Positions 37,192-46,359 of a DNA stretch of 62,944 nt are shown piece after piece. Each line of letters opens with the position of its first letter. The first letter of the stretch is position 1. The position numbers and the translations under genes are program-made. The DNA comes from Legionella sp. (GTDB taxonomy: Bacteria > Pseudomonadota > Gammaproteobacteria > Legionellales > Legionellaceae), in NCBI GenBank assembly GCA_009995425.1, contig JAACPN010000006.1, positions 1-62,944 on the forward strand, in the 5' to 3' direction. The notes beneath the pieces were generated by a model, which saw only the letters and a list, made by a program, of their open reading frames with translations, was not told where the DNA came from and made no database searches.

Positions 37192-37982
37192 CAGCCTATA
37201 TCCCACTCGATGAGCACGCGATTCGTAGCCAGCTCCCCCATAACTTAAATCAAGTTTTAGACTTCTATATTTTAACTTCGGTGGATTCAACCAGTCGTTT
37301 TTTAAAAAATCAAGCGCTTAAATCAGGCCTCACCGTATGCGTTGCTGAAACACAAACGAACGGACGCGGGCGATTTGCACGGCCGTGGCACTCACCGTTG
37401 GGTGAAAATATCTATTGCTCCGTGGCATGGCGTTTTGAAGGCGCGTTATCCAAACTTTCAGGCTTGGGCTTGGTTGTAAGCCTTGCTGTGCATGCAGCCC
37501 TTCAGCAAGATGAAGTTACCATAAAATGGCCGAATGATCTGATATGGCAAAATAAAAAACTCGCGGGTATCTTGATTGAACTCGCCAACGAACGCCACGG
37601 TGCCACAGAGGTTATTATAGGCATAGGCTTAAACGTGAACACATGCACAAACAACAACACCCCCATCGACCAGCCTTGGTGCGCCTTACGCGATATCATT
37701 CAACAAGAAACCGATCGCAATCCATTGCTTGCACGGCTTATCATGCAGCTAGACACTTACCTTCGGGGTTTTTCAGAACAGGGATTTGAAGCTTACCAAG
37801 CCTCATGGCAAACGCACGACCATCTGCGCGGTCGCCGCATCACCGTATCAACGCCCCAAGGAACACGCACAGGTCATGCCGAAGGCATTGATAACAGAGG
37901 ATATTTGCAACTTGTCGATGAACACGGTGTGAAACATACGCTATCATCTGGAGATACATCTTTGGCCCAGAAGAGCTTCTAG
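37188..37982 (+). CDS. birA: Biotin-[acetyl-CoA-carboxylase] ligase, no DNA-binding domain
   Basis: Attaches biotin to the AccB subunit of acetyl-CoA carboxylase. The ATG at 37188 overlaps the upstream stop (ATGA). The catalytic loop is QTNGRGRFARPWHSPLGENIY near residue 55, followed by IKWPNDLIWQNKKLAGILIE near 105. The C-terminal SH3-like domain is present. The N-terminal winged helix of E. coli BirA is absent, so this 264-aa enzyme cannot act as a biotin-operon repressor. It lies close to accA on the opposite strand. Confidence 0.94.
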   Translation: MTAYIPLDEHAIRSQLPHNLNQVLDFYILTSVDSTSRFLKNQALKSGLTVCVAETQTNGRGRFARPWHSPLGENIYCSVAWRFEGALSKLSGLGLVVSLAVHAALQQDEVTIKWPNDLIWQNKKLAGILIELANERHGATEVIIGIGLNVNTCTNNNTPIDQPWCALRDIIQQETDRNPLLARLIMQLDTYLRGFSEQGFEAYQASWQTHDHLRGRRITVSTPQGTRTGHAEGIDNRGYLQLVDEHGVKHTLSSGDTSLAQKSF

Positions 37983-38015
37983 GCCGATAAGAACGCACAG
38001 CTTACAGCGGCTGAA

Positions 38016-38246
38016 TTACGCATTTCCTACGTTATCATCAGCTTCTTCTTGACCATCTAACGCTTCGTTACTGCTACCACCCTTTTCTTGCTGGATGCGC
38101 AAATAAATTTCTTCGCGGTGAACCGAAACATCTTTAGGTGCATTAATACCTAAACGAACTTGATTTCCTTTTACGCCTAACACGGTGATATTAACATCGT
38201 CCCCGATAATTAATGTCTCGCCGATGCGTCGAGTTAAAATTAACAT
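38016..38246 (-). CDS. csrA: Carbon storage regulator CsrA
   Basis: An RNA-binding translational regulator, central to growth-phase switching in Legionella and Coxiella. The start [18 protein letters not shown] at 38246 has AGGGAG ten bases upstream; a longer frame from 38264 is unlikely. The RNA-binding strand [24 protein letters not shown] is intact. At 76 aa it has an acidic C-terminal extension after the usual 60 residues. It converges with birA, with 33 bases between stops. Confidence 0.95.
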   Translation of the reverse strand: MLILTRRIGETLIIGDDVNITVLGVKGNQVRLGINAPKDVSVHREEIYLRIQQEKGGSSNEALDGQEEADDNVGNA

Positions 38247-38395
38247 GTTGATGATCTCCCTCATCTAACGGATCACTTTGCCCCTATGTATTATTATTTT
38301 TAAGACAAACCAACCTTAATAAAAACAAAAAATTACTTACTTAGCTTAATTGTACTACATTATGCTTAAGAAAACCTTAAAATTAACTGATTATT

Positions 38396-39412
38396 TTACA
38401 CAGCCCGCCCTGCCTTAAGCGTAAACGCTAATAATATCAAAGGGATATAGGCCACAATCACCCCCCAAAAACCTTGTAAATAACCCAAGGCAACACATCC
38501 CGCGATGGGAAAAAGCCACAAAATATTAATCAAAAGCACACCGAGCGTCACCCAATCATGGCGCCCAACGCGACGCGAAGCATGTTGATAAGCATGGGTC
38601 GCATGCGCCTGATAAATTTTTTCGCGGTACACGCAACGCCACATGAGCGTAACGCTTGCATCCACTATAAACACGCCCAAAAGTATCAGCCAGCTCCAAA
38701 AAAATGCCGGGTTGACGTGGGCTGCCTGAATCGATAACACACCAAAAATAAACCCCAAAAACCCACTCCCCGCGTCCCCCATAAAAATACGCGCGACCGG
38801 AAAGTTCCAACATAAAAATCCCAGAGCACCGGCGGCTAAAATCAACGGCACAACCAACAAGCCTAAATCTCCCGTTAACCCATACAAAATCGCCATACCA
38901 ACACAAACACTTAACGCCTCAATACCGGCAAGCCCATCGATGCCATCCATGAAATTATATAAATTCAATAACCAAACTAAATAAAACAGTGCCAAGCCGT
39001 AACTCAGCACACCTGGGTTAAGTGCCCAACCCAAAACATCAAGCGGCGGCAAGCCTCTCACCCAATACAGTGCCGCTACCGCGGCCACCGCATGACCCAA
39101 CAAACGCCAAGCCGTACCCACATGACCGTGATCGTCCAAAAAGCCAAGGCTCGCAATAAACACGCCCCCACAGACCAACGCAAGGCTGCCACTCGGGACA
39201 AGAAAACCAAGATAGCCCAAATAAGGCACGACCAAGAGCACCGCCGCAACAAAGCCTAGTCCACCCCCACGCGGCGTAGGTTCGGTATGCGCGCTTCGGC
39301 TATTAGGAACGTCTAACACATGCTTGGCTAATGCGTAACGGCGTAATCCCCACGTTAAGACCCAGGTTAAAATAAACACCGCCAACAACAAAAAGGCCAT
39401 ATTGAGCGCCAC
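38396..39412 (-). CDS. MraY/WecA-family glycosyl-1-phosphate transferase (WbpL-like)
   Basis: A 338-aa polytopic membrane enzyme that links a sugar-1-phosphate to undecaprenyl phosphate, starting O-antigen or similar glycan synthesis. Signature segments are SRSAHTEPTPRGGGLGFV near residue 38, LGFLDDHGHVGTAWRLLGH near 88 (Mg-binding DD), LYNFMDGIDGLAG near 150 and ARIFMGDAGSGFLGF near 206. The SRSAHTEPTPRGGG motif fits the WbpL/WecA branch rather than MraY. A GTG start at 39412 has GGAG five bases upstream. No other O-antigen genes are nearby. Confidence 0.88.
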   Translation of the reverse strand: MALNMAFLLLAVFILTWVLTWGLRRYALAKHVLDVPNSRSAHTEPTPRGGGLGFVAAVLLVVPYLGYLGFLVPSGSLALVCGGVFIASLGFLDDHGHVGTAWRLLGHAVAAVAALYWVRGLPPLDVLGWALNPGVLSYGLALFYLVWLLNLYNFMDGIDGLAGIEALSVCVGMAILYGLTGDLGLLVVPLILAAGALGFLCWNFPVARIFMGDAGSGFLGFIFGVLSIQAAHVNPAFFWSWLILLGVFIVDASVTLMWRCVYREKIYQAHATHAYQHASRRVGRHDWVTLGVLLINILWLFPIAGCVALGYLQGFWGVIVAYIPLILLAFTLKAGRAV

Positions 39413-39520
39413 AGAATCTCCAAATCTTAGAATAACAAAAATACGTGCGTATCATGAGGTTTTTCTACGAAAGGGTCAATCAAATACATCGCAATCTAAA
39501 AAATTTTTGACTAAAAAATA

Positions 39521-39546
39521 AAAAAGCGGCTTTAAAAAACCGCTCA
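39521..39546 (-). terminator. Intrinsic terminator after the 97-aa membrane gene
   Basis: On the minus strand AGCGG and CCGCT form a 5-bp stem that can extend through the A/T loop, followed by TTTTTTATTTTTT. It ends the transcript of the gene at 39586. Confidence 0.75.
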
Positions 39547-39585
39547 GTAAATCATACCGTGTCGTTACTTATCTTCTGTCGTTAC

Positions 39586-39879
39586 TTATTTTTTTACAGC
39601 TTCTTTTTTTGTCTGTGTTTTCGTTGTTGCTTTAGTTTTGGGTTTACTTTCGACCTCACATTCTCCGGCCATATAATCATGTCCATGAGCATGACAGCAT
39701 GGGCATTTTGCCACATTATGCCGACACAGCATAACCCCCACAAAAAACATCCCTAAAATGCCTAAGCCGTTCATGGTGAGCAACGTCAAGATGGTTGCAA
39801 TCACAATAAATACAGCACCTATCACACCGGTACAACATTTCACATCACCATCACATTTTTTTATATTGAAACGTTTCAT
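39586..39879 (-). CDS. Small Cys/His-rich membrane protein
   Basis: A 97-aa protein with one long or two short hydrophobic segments (residues about 18-52), a Cys cluster before them (CDGDVKCC) and a striking metal-binding-like patch after them: CRHNVAKCPCCHAHGHDYMAGEC. The tail is lysine-rich. The start has GGAGGG ten bases upstream, and a terminator follows, so it is a genuine monocistronic gene. The Cys/His patch could bind zinc or copper; that is inference. No family recognised. Confidence 0.7.
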   Translation of the reverse strand: MKRFNIKKCDGDVKCCTGVIGAVFIVIATILTLLTMNGLGILGMFFVGVMLCRHNVAKCPCCHAHGHDYMAGECEVESKPKTKATTKTQTKKEAVKK

Positions 39880-39962
39880 TGCACTCTCCCTCCTGAGGAT
39901 AAATAACCATTAAGATTATTGCACTACTACTTCAAGATTAGACTAATAAAATAAAAATTCAA

Positions 39963-40676
39963 TCATAGCGAATTTTTATTTTCCTCGCCGTCACTGGGCT
40001 CAGATGTGTCATCATCAGGACGTAATACGGCGTAAGCTTTTTTTAAATCCTTCGCATACCCTGAAATTTTATTTTCAACAATATCTTGTATTTCTGCCTC
40101 AGGACTTTCTGATTTTAAATGCCATCGACGCCCTTCCAATGCACTGGGTATACCACAACCTGCTCCACTTAACGCCAAGGGTAAAAGAAAAAATAACGAC
40201 GCACCCAAGCTTGGCCCTGCGAGCGCTAATGCCACAACAACAGCGCCCACAATGGCCAACGTGGTAATTAACCCCATGATGGCGTGTTGTCCTGCTTTTT
40301 TATACGCGAGTTTAGCCTTGAATTTATCCATATTTACAGCGCGCCTACCCACCTCACCCGTGTCAAACAAGGCCTGGAACACGTCGCTCTGATTCATCAC
40401 GCGATAAACCACCTCATCAGACCTGTTTAAAAAAAAAATAGCTTCTTCTGCTGTTATTTCACCCTGATCATAATCATATCGTACTTGTGCTGTAATTTTT
40501 TGAACCGTCTCCACAAAACTGCGTTCGAGTGCTCGCGTATCCTCCAGGGCTTGTTCGTCTCCTGCTGCATTGCTACGAAGCTTCTCGAATAGGACCAAAG
40601 ATTTCTTCAAGGCATTATTAACCTGAGCTATCGCGCGCGAAACAGCTGCATTGCTTTCTTCTCGACTCGCTCCCAT
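39963..40676 (-). CDS. Unrecognised protein with two C-terminal membrane segments
   Basis: A 237-aa protein. The first 130 residues are helical and charged. A hydrophobic hairpin follows (residues about 138-160, IMGLITTLAIVGAVVVALALAG; and 163-185, LGASLFFLLPLALSGAG), then an acidic tail ending in DDDTSEPSDGEENKNSL. No signal peptide. A soluble helical part plus a C-terminal hydrophobic hairpin recalls effectors that insert into host membranes, but this is only an analogy. No family recognised. Confidence 0.62.
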   Translation of the reverse strand: MGASREESNAAVSRAIAQVNNALKKSLVLFEKLRSNAAGDEQALEDTRALERSFVETVQKITAQVRYDYDQGEITAEEAIFFLNRSDEVVYRVMNQSDVFQALFDTGEVGRRAVNMDKFKAKLAYKKAGQHAIMGLITTLAIVGAVVVALALAGPSLGASLFFLLPLALSGAGCGIPSALEGRRWHLKSESPEAEIQDIVENKISGYAKDLKKAYAVLRPDDDTSEPSDGEENKNSL

Positions 40677-40848
40677 GATAGACCTCTAGATCAAAATAAA
40701 AACACTTATTTATTATAATTAAGCTTAGATACAATTTCTTGATTTACAACCCAACATGAAGTTCATAAAATATCGTCAAACTTCCAGCAAAATTGTTAAG
40801 ACCTGCTACGCTCTTATTTATACAACTTAAGTTTACTAAGGAAAGGCC

Positions 40849-41685
40849 ATGTTACGATTTAATCGAACCGCGCTATGCGTGTTGTTTTCTTCGCTTGTTT
40901 TTAACCCCTGCTTCGCCCAAGCCGTAGCAGAAACACCGGAAGCACCGCCCTCACGAGAAATAGCCATCACCCTCGACGACCTTCCGTTTGTTGGCTCCGC
41001 GAACAATAAACCTGCCGCACTTCAACGTGAACACGATCGTTTCATGAAAATTCTGGATACATTGGTTGAAAACCAAGTGCCAGCAACAGGCTTTGTGATT
41101 GCAGGTTCCATCGAACCAGGCCAGTGGGAATTATTGCAAGCGTTTCATGATGCGGGCTTTACCATCGGTAACCACACCTATTCACACTTAAATTTAAACC
41201 AGACCAGCAGTGAAAAATACATCGATAATGTCGCCCATGCCGACAAAGTACTCATCCCGCTGATGTCGCATCCGCGCTATTTTAGATACCCCTATTTGGC
41301 CGAAGGACATGGTGATAAAAAAGCCGAGGTACAAAACTATCTCGCAACCCATGATTATATTGTGGCGCCGGTGACCATCGACACCAAAGACTTTCAATTT
41401 AACGAACAACTCTATCGTGTTGCTTATCGCGCACGCCCCAAATATCTACCGCAATTAAAAAATCGCTACCTTGCCTACATCTGGAAACAAACGCTACGAG
41501 CAGAAAAGCTGGCCAACGGCAAACCTTCGAAACAAATTTTATTATTGCATGCAAACTTACTCAATAGCCATTTTTTGAGTGATATTATTAGCATGTACCG
41601 TGAGCACGGCTATCGCTTTATTAGTTTAAGTGAGGCGCTAGAAAAACCCACGCAAGATAACGCCACAGCCCCTTCTGATGTTTAG
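40849..41685 (+). CDS. Secreted polysaccharide deacetylase (NodB domain)
   Basis: A 278-aa exported enzyme. The signal peptide covers residues 1-24 (cleavage after CFAQA). The NodB motifs are visible: IAITLDDLPF near residue 38 (catalytic DD), IGNHTYSHLNL near 107 (metal-binding HxxxH), and YFRYPYLAEG near 143. Relatives remove acetyl groups from peptidoglycan or other glycans. AAGGAAAGG precedes the ATG. It is a single gene; the substrate cannot be told from sequence. Confidence 0.88.
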   Translation: MLRFNRTALCVLFSSLVFNPCFAQAVAETPEAPPSREIAITLDDLPFVGSANNKPAALQREHDRFMKILDTLVENQVPATGFVIAGSIEPGQWELLQAFHDAGFTIGNHTYSHLNLNQTSSEKYIDNVAHADKVLIPLMSHPRYFRYPYLAEGHGDKKAEVQNYLATHDYIVAPVTIDTKDFQFNEQLYRVAYRARPKYLPQLKNRYLAYIWKQTLRAEKLANGKPSKQILLLHANLLNSHFLSDIISMYREHGYRFISLSEALEKPTQDNATAPSDV

Positions 41686-41723
41686 TCTGGGGCTTTGCAA
41701 AACCACATGCCAGCAAGACATGT

Positions 41724-42845
41724 TTACATCATCAAACCTTCTAAAAAACGCTCGGCACGTACAACCTTAATCGCATCAACCATGCGATCATTGCGTAGTT
41801 GATAAACAAGCTGGATGGCTGGATAGTGATATCGTTGATGAAAAGCATGCAGTGATTTACTGATGGTTTGGTCAGCATATTTTACTTCGATGATTTGCTC
41901 TACCATCTGATCTTTAACCAAAGCAAAATCTACTTCCTGCCCATCTTTAGTTCTAAGATAATATAAAGCAGCATCTTCTGCCAAATAATCAACTTTTGCA
42001 TACACATGTTTGAGTAAGCACACCGCAACCAAATTTTCTAAGCGCGCACCTTCGTCACCGTTCACAAGACCTGAGTCAAAAAAATAAATTTTGGGTTCTT
42101 TCAGTAAGCTGCGTGCTATATTTTTTGAATAGGGCGTCACACGAAAAACAATAAATAACGCTTCTAAAATTTCGATGTATCGTTTAACCGTACCATGAGA
42201 CACAGCAGCGTCTCGCGCAAGTGATTGATAAGAAACCGGCGAACCCACTTGACAACGCAGTAAATCAAAAATAACGCGCATCGCCTTTAAATTATGCACA
42301 ACATCAAAATCAAACACATCCGTCGAAAGCATGCTGTTACTGTATTGCATGCGCCAACGATTTGCTTCAATCAAATTTTCGGCCAAATAGGGCTCAGGAA
42401 AGCCCCCTCGAACCATTAAAGCATCCATATCGATCGGCTGACCAAGCTGCTTTAATTCAGAGGGTGATAACGGAAGCAATCGATGTAAAAAATAACGCCC
42501 TGCTAGTGAGTCACCCACGTTATTAAAAATATCCAAACGCGCACTACCCGTCACAAGAATAGACACATGCTCAGGTTTGGTGTCATAAAAACCTTTCAGA
42601 TAATTTTTCCACTCAGGCATTTTATGCAATTCATCAAGCACCAACAGATCAACATCATCAAGCCACGACAAGGATTGAATTATTTTTCTATCATCTAAAT
42701 TATCAAAGTTTAAATACAATGCATTTTTATATTCTTCAGCAATAAGCTTCGCGACAAATGTTTTACCCACTTGCCTCGGGCCTGCTAACAACACCATTTT
42801 TTTTGATAAGTCGCTGATAATACGACTGTCTTGTATTCTTTTCAT
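41724..42845 (-). CDS. AAA_14/DUF4143-type ATPase
   Basis: A 373-aa P-loop ATPase of a widespread accessory family. Walker A is LLAGPRQVGKTFVAK near residue 18, Walker B is LLVLDELHKMPEW near 66, and ILVTGSARLDIF with the sensor follows near 93. The C-terminal DUF4143 part includes ENLVAVCLLKHVY and the nuclease-like DGQEVDFALVKD and IIEVKYADQ motifs. The ATG at 42845 is chosen because it lies seven bases after a strong -10; the frame continues upstream to 42923, but through the promoter repeats. It may be translated without a leader. The role of this family is unknown. Confidence 0.85.
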   Translation of the reverse strand: MKRIQDSRIISDLSKKMVLLAGPRQVGKTFVAKLIAEEYKNALYLNFDNLDDRKIIQSLSWLDDVDLLVLDELHKMPEWKNYLKGFYDTKPEHVSILVTGSARLDIFNNVGDSLAGRYFLHRLLPLSPSELKQLGQPIDMDALMVRGGFPEPYLAENLIEANRWRMQYSNSMLSTDVFDFDVVHNLKAMRVIFDLLRCQVGSPVSYQSLARDAAVSHGTVKRYIEILEALFIVFRVTPYSKNIARSLLKEPKIYFFDSGLVNGDEGARLENLVAVCLLKHVYAKVDYLAEDAALYYLRTKDGQEVDFALVKDQMVEQIIEVKYADQTISKSLHAFHQRYHYPAIQLVYQLRNDRMVDAIKVVRAERFLEGLMM

Positions 42846-42848
42846 AAC

Positions 42849-42910
42849 GACTATATTAGACCCAAATCGAAAATAGTCAAGACTATATTTGATTTGGGTA
42901 AAAAATAGTC
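42849..42910 (-). promoter_or_regulatory. Paired 30-bp inverted repeats with an embedded promoter
   Basis: Two 30-bp blocks, 42849-42878 and 42881-42910, are separated by AA. Each begins GACTAT and ends ATAGTC, and the second is the reverse complement of the first at about 25 of 30 positions, with CCCAAATC as common core. On the minus strand TTGACT (42875-42880), a 16-base spacer and TAATAT (42853-42858) form a promoter whose start would fall on or beside the ATG at 42845. Confidence 0.7.
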
Positions 42911-42939
42911 GGGGATACACCATGTGTAATCACGAAAAA

Positions 42940-43563
42940 TCAGATAGAATGCCTTCTTTCTAACCTACCCGTCTCATCTGATGTTTCTTCTGGCTCACGA
43001 CGCTGCTGCTTTGCAAACACACTAGGCTGAACACGCAGTGTAGCTTCGCGCTGCCCTGCTGCAATCTCTTTGTCTACCGCCTGTATCGATGCTTGCACCC
43101 GGAGTTGCAGTCCAAACAAAACGTTATTGACGGAGTCTGGTAAATCCGTACGGTAACGCTTTAACTTATTTATTTTTTGATCCAATGCATGAAGCATGTC
43201 TAAATGCTCTTGTGACGATGAAGGCACTTCAGTCTGAAAGCTCGCTTCTTCAGGTATGCTCGAGGTTTTCAAGAATGCACCTCCGCCCGCTTTAGCTGTA
43301 GAAGATGATGCGGGTTCAGCAACATCGGTTTCAGCCGGTACGGTCATAGGCCAGCCCTCCTTCCCTGCAGCCGCCAACAACTGTTGTTGAAACACATCAA
43401 AAGCGCGCTCTTTTTTGGTCAATATGGCGAGCAAGTTGATCATCTCCTGACAGATTGCGATCATTTCTTGTTTTAGCTGCACTTGACCCGCATCAAGTCC
43501 TTTTTCCGCGACAGGTTTCGCTCGACGTGGTATGGGTTTAATTATATTGCGATCTGGCACCAT
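42940..43563 (-). CDS. Unrecognised 207-aa helical protein
   Basis: No family recognised. Residues 25-65 are a helix with Gln and hydrophobic repeats (QEMIAICQEMINLLAILTKKERAF). Residues 78-120 are a low-complexity Ala/Ser/Pro/Glu linker, a second helical region covers 120-170, and the C-terminus is basic and polar (RREPEETSDETGRLERRHS). No signal or membrane segment. The N-terminal KPIPRRAKP patch and the modular layout resemble orphan effector candidates in this window. Expression is supported by an AGGAG nine bases before the ATG. Confidence 0.6.
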   Translation of the reverse strand: MVPDRNIIKPIPRRAKPVAEKGLDAGQVQLKQEMIAICQEMINLLAILTKKERAFDVFQQQLLAAAGKEGWPMTVPAETDVAEPASSSTAKAGGGAFLKTSSIPEEASFQTEVPSSSQEHLDMLHALDQKINKLKRYRTDLPDSVNNVLFGLQLRVQASIQAVDKEIAAGQREATLRVQPSVFAKQQRREPEETSDETGRLERRHSI

Positions 43564-43707
43564 AATCTCCTCAAAAATATTCTACATATATTTATTCTTG
43601 AGCTGAATCATACACGATCAAAAGCTAAATGTACACTTTTAAATCATGTCACGCCTCGCTCAAGAAGTTTGTTATACTTTCGCTGAATAACATTATACGG
43701 ACAAGCT

Positions 43708-44751
43708 ATGCGAGAGATTATTTTTGAATGGGCGGTTGTAGGAGCAGGCCCTGCGGGTATTGCCGCGGTAGGCAAACTGCTTGACCAGGGCATTCATCCT
43801 AAAAAAATTGCTTGGATTGATCCCGAATTCAACGTAGGTGATTTTGGTACACGATGGCAGCACGTTTCAAGCAACACACGCGTAGGCTTATTTATTAAAT
43901 TTTTCGAACGTTGTGAATCGTTTAAATACAATACCGCACCTGATTTTGAAATTAATCATACCCACCCTGACCACACCTGCTGTTTGGCGCTTGCAGCCAA
44001 GCCGTTGCAATGGATAACCGCACATTTAAAACAGACGGTGCATAGTATACAAGACACGGTACAGCACTTAAAATTATATAATAGATGCTGGCATCTTCAA
44101 CTTGAGCATCAAATCCTGCAAGCAAACCAGGTGATTTTAGCCACAGGATCCGAACCTAAATCTTTGGCTTTTCCTGGAATACAAGAAATACCCTTAAGTT
44201 TAGCACTCGATCCCAATCACCTCGCCTCCATCGGTCATACAAACGATACCGTGGCGGTTTTTGGTTCATCTCACTCTGCGGTGTTAATTATTAAAACATT
44301 ATTAGAGCAATGTAATATCAAACACGTGATTAATTTTTATTTGTCCCCATTACGCTATGCTGTGTATCTTGACGATTGGATTTTATTTGATGACACCGGC
44401 CTTAAAGGCAATACGGCGACTTGGGCACGTGAGCATCTGGATGGAAGATTACCCGATAAACTCACACGGCTTATTTCAAACGAAGAACATATTCGGGAAC
44501 ATTTACCGCAATGCAGTCACGCGATTTATGCCACTGGCTTTCAAAAGCGTTTAATACCCATCGAAGGCATACACCGCTTAGAGTATAACGATCGCAGTGG
44601 CATTATCGCACCCGGTTTATTTGGTTTGGGCATTGCTTTTCCTGAAGCCAAAGTCGATCGCTTTGGGACCCTAGAGCATCGCGTCGGACTCTGGAAGTTT
44701 ATGGATTACCTTGAGCGTGTTTTACCCGTTTGGTTGAAGTATGGCTGCTAA
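43708..44751 (+). CDS. FAD-dependent pyridine-nucleotide oxidoreductase
   Basis: A 347-aa flavoprotein with two Rossmann motifs. The FAD site AVVGAGPAGIAAVGKLL is near residue 10, a second dinucleotide motif VAVFGSSHSAVLIIKTLL is near 183, and an ATG motif (ILATGSEPK) near 147 links the domains. The layout resembles flavin monooxygenase-like or glutathione reductase-fold enzymes, but there is no redox-active CxxC pair. The C-terminal YATGFQKRLIPIEGI segment is usual for this fold. The substrate is unknown. Single plus-strand gene. Confidence 0.82.
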   Translation: MREIIFEWAVVGAGPAGIAAVGKLLDQGIHPKKIAWIDPEFNVGDFGTRWQHVSSNTRVGLFIKFFERCESFKYNTAPDFEINHTHPDHTCCLALAAKPLQWITAHLKQTVHSIQDTVQHLKLYNRCWHLQLEHQILQANQVILATGSEPKSLAFPGIQEIPLSLALDPNHLASIGHTNDTVAVFGSSHSAVLIIKTLLEQCNIKHVINFYLSPLRYAVYLDDWILFDDTGLKGNTATWAREHLDGRLPDKLTRLISNEEHIREHLPQCSHAIYATGFQKRLIPIEGIHRLEYNDRSGIIAPGLFGLGIAFPEAKVDRFGTLEHRVGLWKFMDYLERVLPVWLKYGC

Positions 44752-44886
44752 ATCACACGATAGCGGCAGCCTATTTAATTCCGCCGAAATCTTTTAGAAA
44801 TCTTTTGAATTGTATGATACTAACCTACGCAAATTTTGGTGTTAATGCATATACTTATTGTATATTAATAAACCTTAGTGGCTGCA

Positions 44887-46299
44887 ATGAAAGATTTTCA
44901 CCCCAAAATTGACCCAAAAGATGTTCAGGATGATGGTTTCCTCTTGAATGAGGCTGAGCGTTCACGCGTTCGTGAAATACAAACGCATATTAAAAAATTT
45001 CAAGATGAAGCACGACCTCATTTACAAGCGTTATCGACTGCGACGTTAGCTGAAGCCGAAGCACAAGCGTTATGCGATCTTGCTCATAATCCCGCAGATA
45101 AAATCATGGAATTATCCATCAGCCCAATACAACATGTGGTTGAGTATAGAGCGAATGTGTTAGCAAAACTTGAAGATTTGAAGTCAATGTTTAAAGACGA
45201 TGATGTTAAGCATTTTTTAGATGACCTAAAAAGCAAACTTGAGAACATACCCATCCCCGATCAAAACGATGCACGCGATGAATTAAACATGCAATATGAT
45301 GAGCTGATTGACGATATGGTTTCAAATCTAGGCATGGAGCTGGTTGATCCGAATTTAGTCGCAACGGCCAGTAATACGCAAACTACGCAGATGGATTTAA
45401 AAAACGCTGCTGAGCAAGCATTAGAGGCGATTCGCCTTAAAATTCAAGGCTATCAATCAGAAAATAAGCTTGATTTTGATTTAGATCACGATTTTAATTT
45501 GACCAAAATTTCTAAACGTTCAGAAGGTCTTAATTTTTCGGTCATTTTTGCTCAAAAAAACAATCAAGAACACGAAGCTTACGCTTTATATCGAGGCAAA
45601 GAAAAAATATTAGGTCAAGGTGGGTTCGGTACCGTGAAATTTTGTCAGCATTTAGAAACAGGTGAATGGCAAGCCGTCAAAATCATACAGGCGTTTGCTA
45701 AATCAGATTCAAAATTTGAAAATGAGGTACTCGATACGCTCGAACGTTATCATGGGGACGCTCTGCGAGGAGGAAAGTATTATGCGCTACAAACGCTCTT
45801 GCCAGGCGTTGAGCTCAAAAAACATCTTGATGAAGGCGTAAGTCCCGATATTGCCTCACGCCTGGAAATAGCAAAACAAGCCGCTTCTTTACTGGACAAG
45901 TTTCATGCTAAATTTTTACACCGTGATATCAAACCTGAAAATTTCATTTGGGATGAAGGCACCAAAACACTTTCGTTATGTGATTTTGGATTATCATGTG
46001 GCTTAGGCCAAGAAGAAACCTCAGCATTTGGATCGGACGGTTTTATCGCGCCTGAAATTGACAACGCCCCCCCAGGACAGCCTGTGCCTTATTCTGAAAA
46101 ATCGGATATTTATGCTTTAGGAAAAACATTTGATGCATTATTTAAAGGAGTAGATGATGTACCTGATGAGATTCAAGCTTTAATTGCAAACATGACTCAA
46201 GCATGTCCTGAAAAACGTGCTGGGGACCTAAAGCAAATACAAGCGGTGTGTGAGGACGTTTTAAATAATATTCCGAGCCCTAAGGGCCAACATATTTAG
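44887..46299 (+). CDS. Eukaryotic-type Ser/Thr protein kinase, effector candidate
   Basis: A 470-aa protein with an N-terminal helical, coiled-coil-like region (about 1-230) and a C-terminal kinase domain. All catalytic elements are visible: glycine loop GQGGFGTV at 243, VAIK-type lysine K265, HRDIKPENF at 345, DFG at 366 and an APE motif in GFIAPEIDN near 386. Unlike typical bacterial Hanks kinases it has no membrane segment or PASTA domain, and the kinase is at the C-terminus. That architecture fits secreted kinases of Legionellales, so a role in host cells is inferred. A GTG at 44878 is an alternative start; the ribosome site is weak either way. Confidence 0.85.
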   Translation: MKDFHPKIDPKDVQDDGFLLNEAERSRVREIQTHIKKFQDEARPHLQALSTATLAEAEAQALCDLAHNPADKIMELSISPIQHVVEYRANVLAKLEDLKSMFKDDDVKHFLDDLKSKLENIPIPDQNDARDELNMQYDELIDDMVSNLGMELVDPNLVATASNTQTTQMDLKNAAEQALEAIRLKIQGYQSENKLDFDLDHDFNLTKISKRSEGLNFSVIFAQKNNQEHEAYALYRGKEKILGQGGFGTVKFCQHLETGEWQAVKIIQAFAKSDSKFENEVLDTLERYHGDALRGGKYYALQTLLPGVELKKHLDEGVSPDIASRLEIAKQAASLLDKFHAKFLHRDIKPENFIWDEGTKTLSLCDFGLSCGLGQEETSAFGSDGFIAPEIDNAPPGQPVPYSEKSDIYALGKTFDALFKGVDDVPDEIQALIANMTQACPEKRAGDLKQIQAVCEDVLNNIPSPKGQHI

Positions 46300-46359
46300 T
46301 GCAAAGCGTACCAAGAAAAATAAAATTAAACTTTAAATAATTAAATAAGGACTGACAAG

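Noticed and set aside
42846-42923. An N-terminal extension of the DUF4143-type ATPase from the ATG at 42923
   Set aside because: The extra codons run through the promoter and the repeats, and family proteins begin close to the residues encoded at 42845.
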